Shown one piece after another: positions 20,403 through 22,484 of a stretch of 22,484 nucleotides of DNA. The DNA is from Blepharisma japonicum (Eukaryota > Ciliophora > Heterotrichea > Heterotrichida > Blepharismidae): positions 1 through 22,484 of the forward strand of contig CATKHK010000189.1 of NCBI GenBank assembly GCA_949751835.1, written 5' to 3'. The position numbers and the translations under genes were made by a program. Each line of letters opens with the position of its first letter. The first letter of the stretch is position 1. The notes beneath the pieces were generated by a model. It ran no database searches, had not been told where the DNA came from, and worked only from the letters and a program-made list of their open reading frames with translations.

Positions 20403-21485
20403 TTAAAATTTTCTGATTAACTTTTTATTTAAATCGAACTTGTAGTAATCAACATTTCCTGGGTTTGAAACACCAATGCATATTTCTCCTTTATTATATG
20501 AACAATACACTTGGATAGAAGAATAAATAATTGAGTCTGCTATTCGTCTCCAATTCGTATCACTTCCAATTTCGCTTTCATATATTGATCCACCATTGCA
20601 TTCAATCAAATACAGTCTCTCTGCATTTATAAGGGCCTTTATTTTATTTGCTTCAAACTCATAAGGAATCGTCGAGAAAGAGTCAATATCAATTGAGTAT
20701 AACCAAAGATTTCTATTAAATAACCCAGAAATCAAAATATTCCCATTAAATATTATACTATTGCAATTTTTATCAGCTTTTGGCATTGAAGCTAATTGAA
20801 TTCATCGATTTCTATCTAAATCAAATCTACTAGTTTGAGTTAAACAATGAAACCCATCAAATCCTCCAAAGAAATAGACGCTATTATTGAAATAGATGCA
20901 TGATGAGTAGCAGCAAAAAGTTCCAGATGGAAGCACTTCGATTTCACGATTCACATCAATCAGCAATGTAATCCCAGAATAATGATAACCATTAGTAAAA
21001 CATAATAGCTTGCCATTTGGAAGTTGAGTAATGCAAGTTCCAAAGTCTAGTGGTTCTGGAGTCTGCAAGATTTTGACTTCTTCGCTTTCAGTTTCAGTGT
21101 TATAAATATGTAAATTAACCCCCTCAATTTCATATACAATATTATACAGAGATGTCTTTTGTTGATAAGCGTTAAGATAATCTTGATAGGCTTGCATTAG
21201 TAGTGGATCTAAAAGACTATAACTGGTCTGATATACTGAGCAAGTTGCTCGAAAATCCATCTCTAACTCTGGATTGTTTGCTTTACTCAAAATCTCATCT
21301 GTTTTATTTCTTAAGCTATTTATAGTAGCTAAAGCACTTTCAGTCTCTTCGAGCTTACTTCTGAGATCATTAGTAGCAATATTCATTTGGAAATTAAGCA
21401 AGCTTGGCCCGTCTTCTATTTTTAGTTTTATTTGCTCTTTTGTGTTTTCAAGCCCTTTTAACTCTTGAGGAAAAGTCGCCATCAT
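20403..21485 (-). CDS. Kelch-like propeller protein without TPRs (360 aa)
   Basis: Frame from ATG 21483-21485 (a second ATG follows at once) to TAA 20403-20405, with one TGA as Trp at 20802-20804. Residues about 1-100 are helical and probably coiled coil; 110-360 match the Kelch-like region of the 1646-3787 protein (DFRATCSVYQ, TSLYNI, LPNGKLL, PSGTF, SRFDLDRNR-W, IIFNGNILISG, NAERLYLIE, YYKFDLNKK). Where that protein continues into TPRs, this one stops within a few residues. Probably a binding scaffold; no catalytic motif. A Cys/His zinc-finger gene begins divergently 266 bp away. Confidence 0.8.
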
Positions 21486-21751
21486 TGTTACAATTATCTA
21501 TCGAATTATATTCCTAACTAATTTGCATAATTTTAATCTTACTTATACAAGAATTTTGATAGCCTAGAATTTTCCAAAGGGATGCTTGCCATTATTAATA
21601 CTTGGATTACCGTTTCATGCTAGTTCAAGCTCTAATCAGTTATTCATAAATTCTTTTTCATCAGAATACAAATATTTATTGGATATTTCTGTCTAAAAAA
21701 TGAGATTAGGTACATTTTTAATATAAGCAGCTATTTTAATAATACTTGTAG

Positions 21752-21967
21752 ATGAATCAGAAGAAATGCTTCGAGCTAGGCTGTAAAAAAGAGGCTGAGC
21801 ATGCATGCAAATGCACCTCTCCTGAGTCTTTCTTCTGCGAGCTGCATATTAGAGGGCATATTAATACGGAAATTGCTGGCAGGGATCATTTATTTGACTC
21901 TATTTTTACAGAGCTTAATGAAGAGACAAAACAAGCTGTCCTTACTCATATTTGATGAATAAACTAA
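21752..21967 (+). CDS. Small Cys/His zinc-finger (B-box-like) protein, 71 aa
   Basis: Frame from ATG 21752 through two adjacent TGA codons (Trp-Trp) to TAA 21965-21967. The sequence holds a compact zinc-site pattern: C6, C11, C19, C21, C28, H31 and H35 (CFELGC, ACKC, FFCELHIRGH), close to a B-box. I recall similar N-terminal modules on larger heterotrich proteins, so it may be a detached domain or a 5' fragment rather than a full gene. A kinase starts 52 bp downstream on the same strand but in another frame; I see no 15-nt intron that would join them. Confidence 0.55.
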
Positions 21968-22019
21968 GAATGAAATTATGCAATTATTCTGAACCATCAT
22001 TTCGGTAGATAATTATAAT

Positions 22020-22484
22020 ATGGCGATGCCAGTTTTTCCTGAAGAGCTAACAAATGCTTTTGAAGTTGAGGATCATCTCAACTTTGGAGGATATGGGACT
22101 ATTTATAGAGTCATAAAGAGAAGTAATTTTTATTCAGGTAATCAAAAAATGTATGCAATGAAGGCTGTCGTCAGAGCTAACGAAAATTCAAGCTGGAAGG
22201 ACATTGAAACTGAGATTCAAGTACTTTCATGGGCCAATCCATATAAGCTTCGCTTAGACAGCTTTTTTGTGAGTGGCAATACTTTCTTTATGATCATAGA
22301 TTATTGTGGAAATGGTGACCTTCTTAAAGCCATTGCTGAAAAGAAAGGAGATCATGGGCTTTTTGAAGAAGACGAAATCTGAAAATATTTTATCCAGATC
22401 TGCTTTGGGCTTGAGTCTTTGCACTACAACGGATTTATTCATCGAGATCTTCATCCACAAAATATCCTTTTAGACGAAAACAAA
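22020..22484 (+). CDS. Protein kinase catalytic domain, cut by the window end (155+ aa)
   Basis: Starts at ATG 22020 and is still open at the last base. Residues about 17-28 form the glycine loop (LNFGGYGTIYRV, first Gly replaced by Asn), YAMKAVV holds the ATP-binding Lys near 43, IETEIQVLSW holds the helix-C Glu, IIDYCGNGDL is the hinge, and FIHRDLHPQNILL (about 140-152) is the catalytic loop with HRD and Asn. TGA at 22379-22381 is Trp. The DFG motif lies beyond the window. This should be an active Ser/Thr-type kinase, perhaps of the NEK/other group; substrates are unknown. Confidence 0.85.

Noticed and set aside
1-22484. CRISPR arrays, rRNA, tRNA and bacterial operon features.
   Set aside because: No regularly spaced repeats, no rRNA or tRNA signatures seen, and the intron and genetic code point to a ciliate nucleus.

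Overview
The window looks like nuclear DNA of a heterotrich ciliate close to Blepharisma. Two things in the sequence support this. First, TGA must be read as tryptophan: every long gene becomes one continuous frame only when TGA is sense, and the TGA codons fall at expected Trp positions (SILW-DL in a WD40 blade, W-ILG at the end of a pepsin fold, a Trp inside a U-box). All intact genes end in TAA or TAG. Second, one gene carries a 15-nt GT...AG intron (7163-7177), a size typical of heterotrichs. The DNA is very AT-rich and gene-poor stretches hold many decayed copies. One gene is interrupted by a TIR-bounded insertion, so germline (micronuclear) DNA is possible.

Layout. 1-1645: no confident gene, only weak decayed frames. 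1646-3787 (-): Kelch-like/TPR fusion. 4127-6418 (-): pentapeptide/WD40-propeller protein. 6549-6618: GC-rich hairpin island. 7007-8920 (+): signal peptide, pepsin-like domain without either catalytic Asp, Ser/Asn linker, one TM helix, and RING/RBR-like zinc domain. 9147-9557 (+): small hypothetical. 10318-12714 (-): second pentapeptide/WD40 protein, split by a ~200-bp TIR element (11853-12055). 13616-15073 (-): membrane-anchored P-loop ATPase. 15130-16173 (-): decayed copies of the ATPase 3' end and of a U-box/DUSP gene. 16391-17803 (-): intact U-box/coiled-coil/two RanBP2 zinc fingers/DUSP protein. About 18240-20322 (+): decayed mobile element with an OTU protease domain and a retroviral-type integrase. 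20403-21485 (-): Kelch-like paralogue without TPRs. 21752-21967 (+): small Cys/His zinc-finger protein. 22020-22484 (+): protein kinase cut by the window edge.

How it may work together (inference): the intact genes are rich in ligand-binding scaffolds (WD40, Kelch, TPR, pentapeptide), ubiquitin-type modules (U-box, DUSP, RING), a P-loop ATPase, a kinase and an inactive-protease ectodomain. They are duplicated, decaying and rearranging locally. That is what a fast-evolving sensing/signalling gene neighbourhood looks like, similar in parts list to NLR/STAND-type systems. No direct functional link is proven by the sequence.
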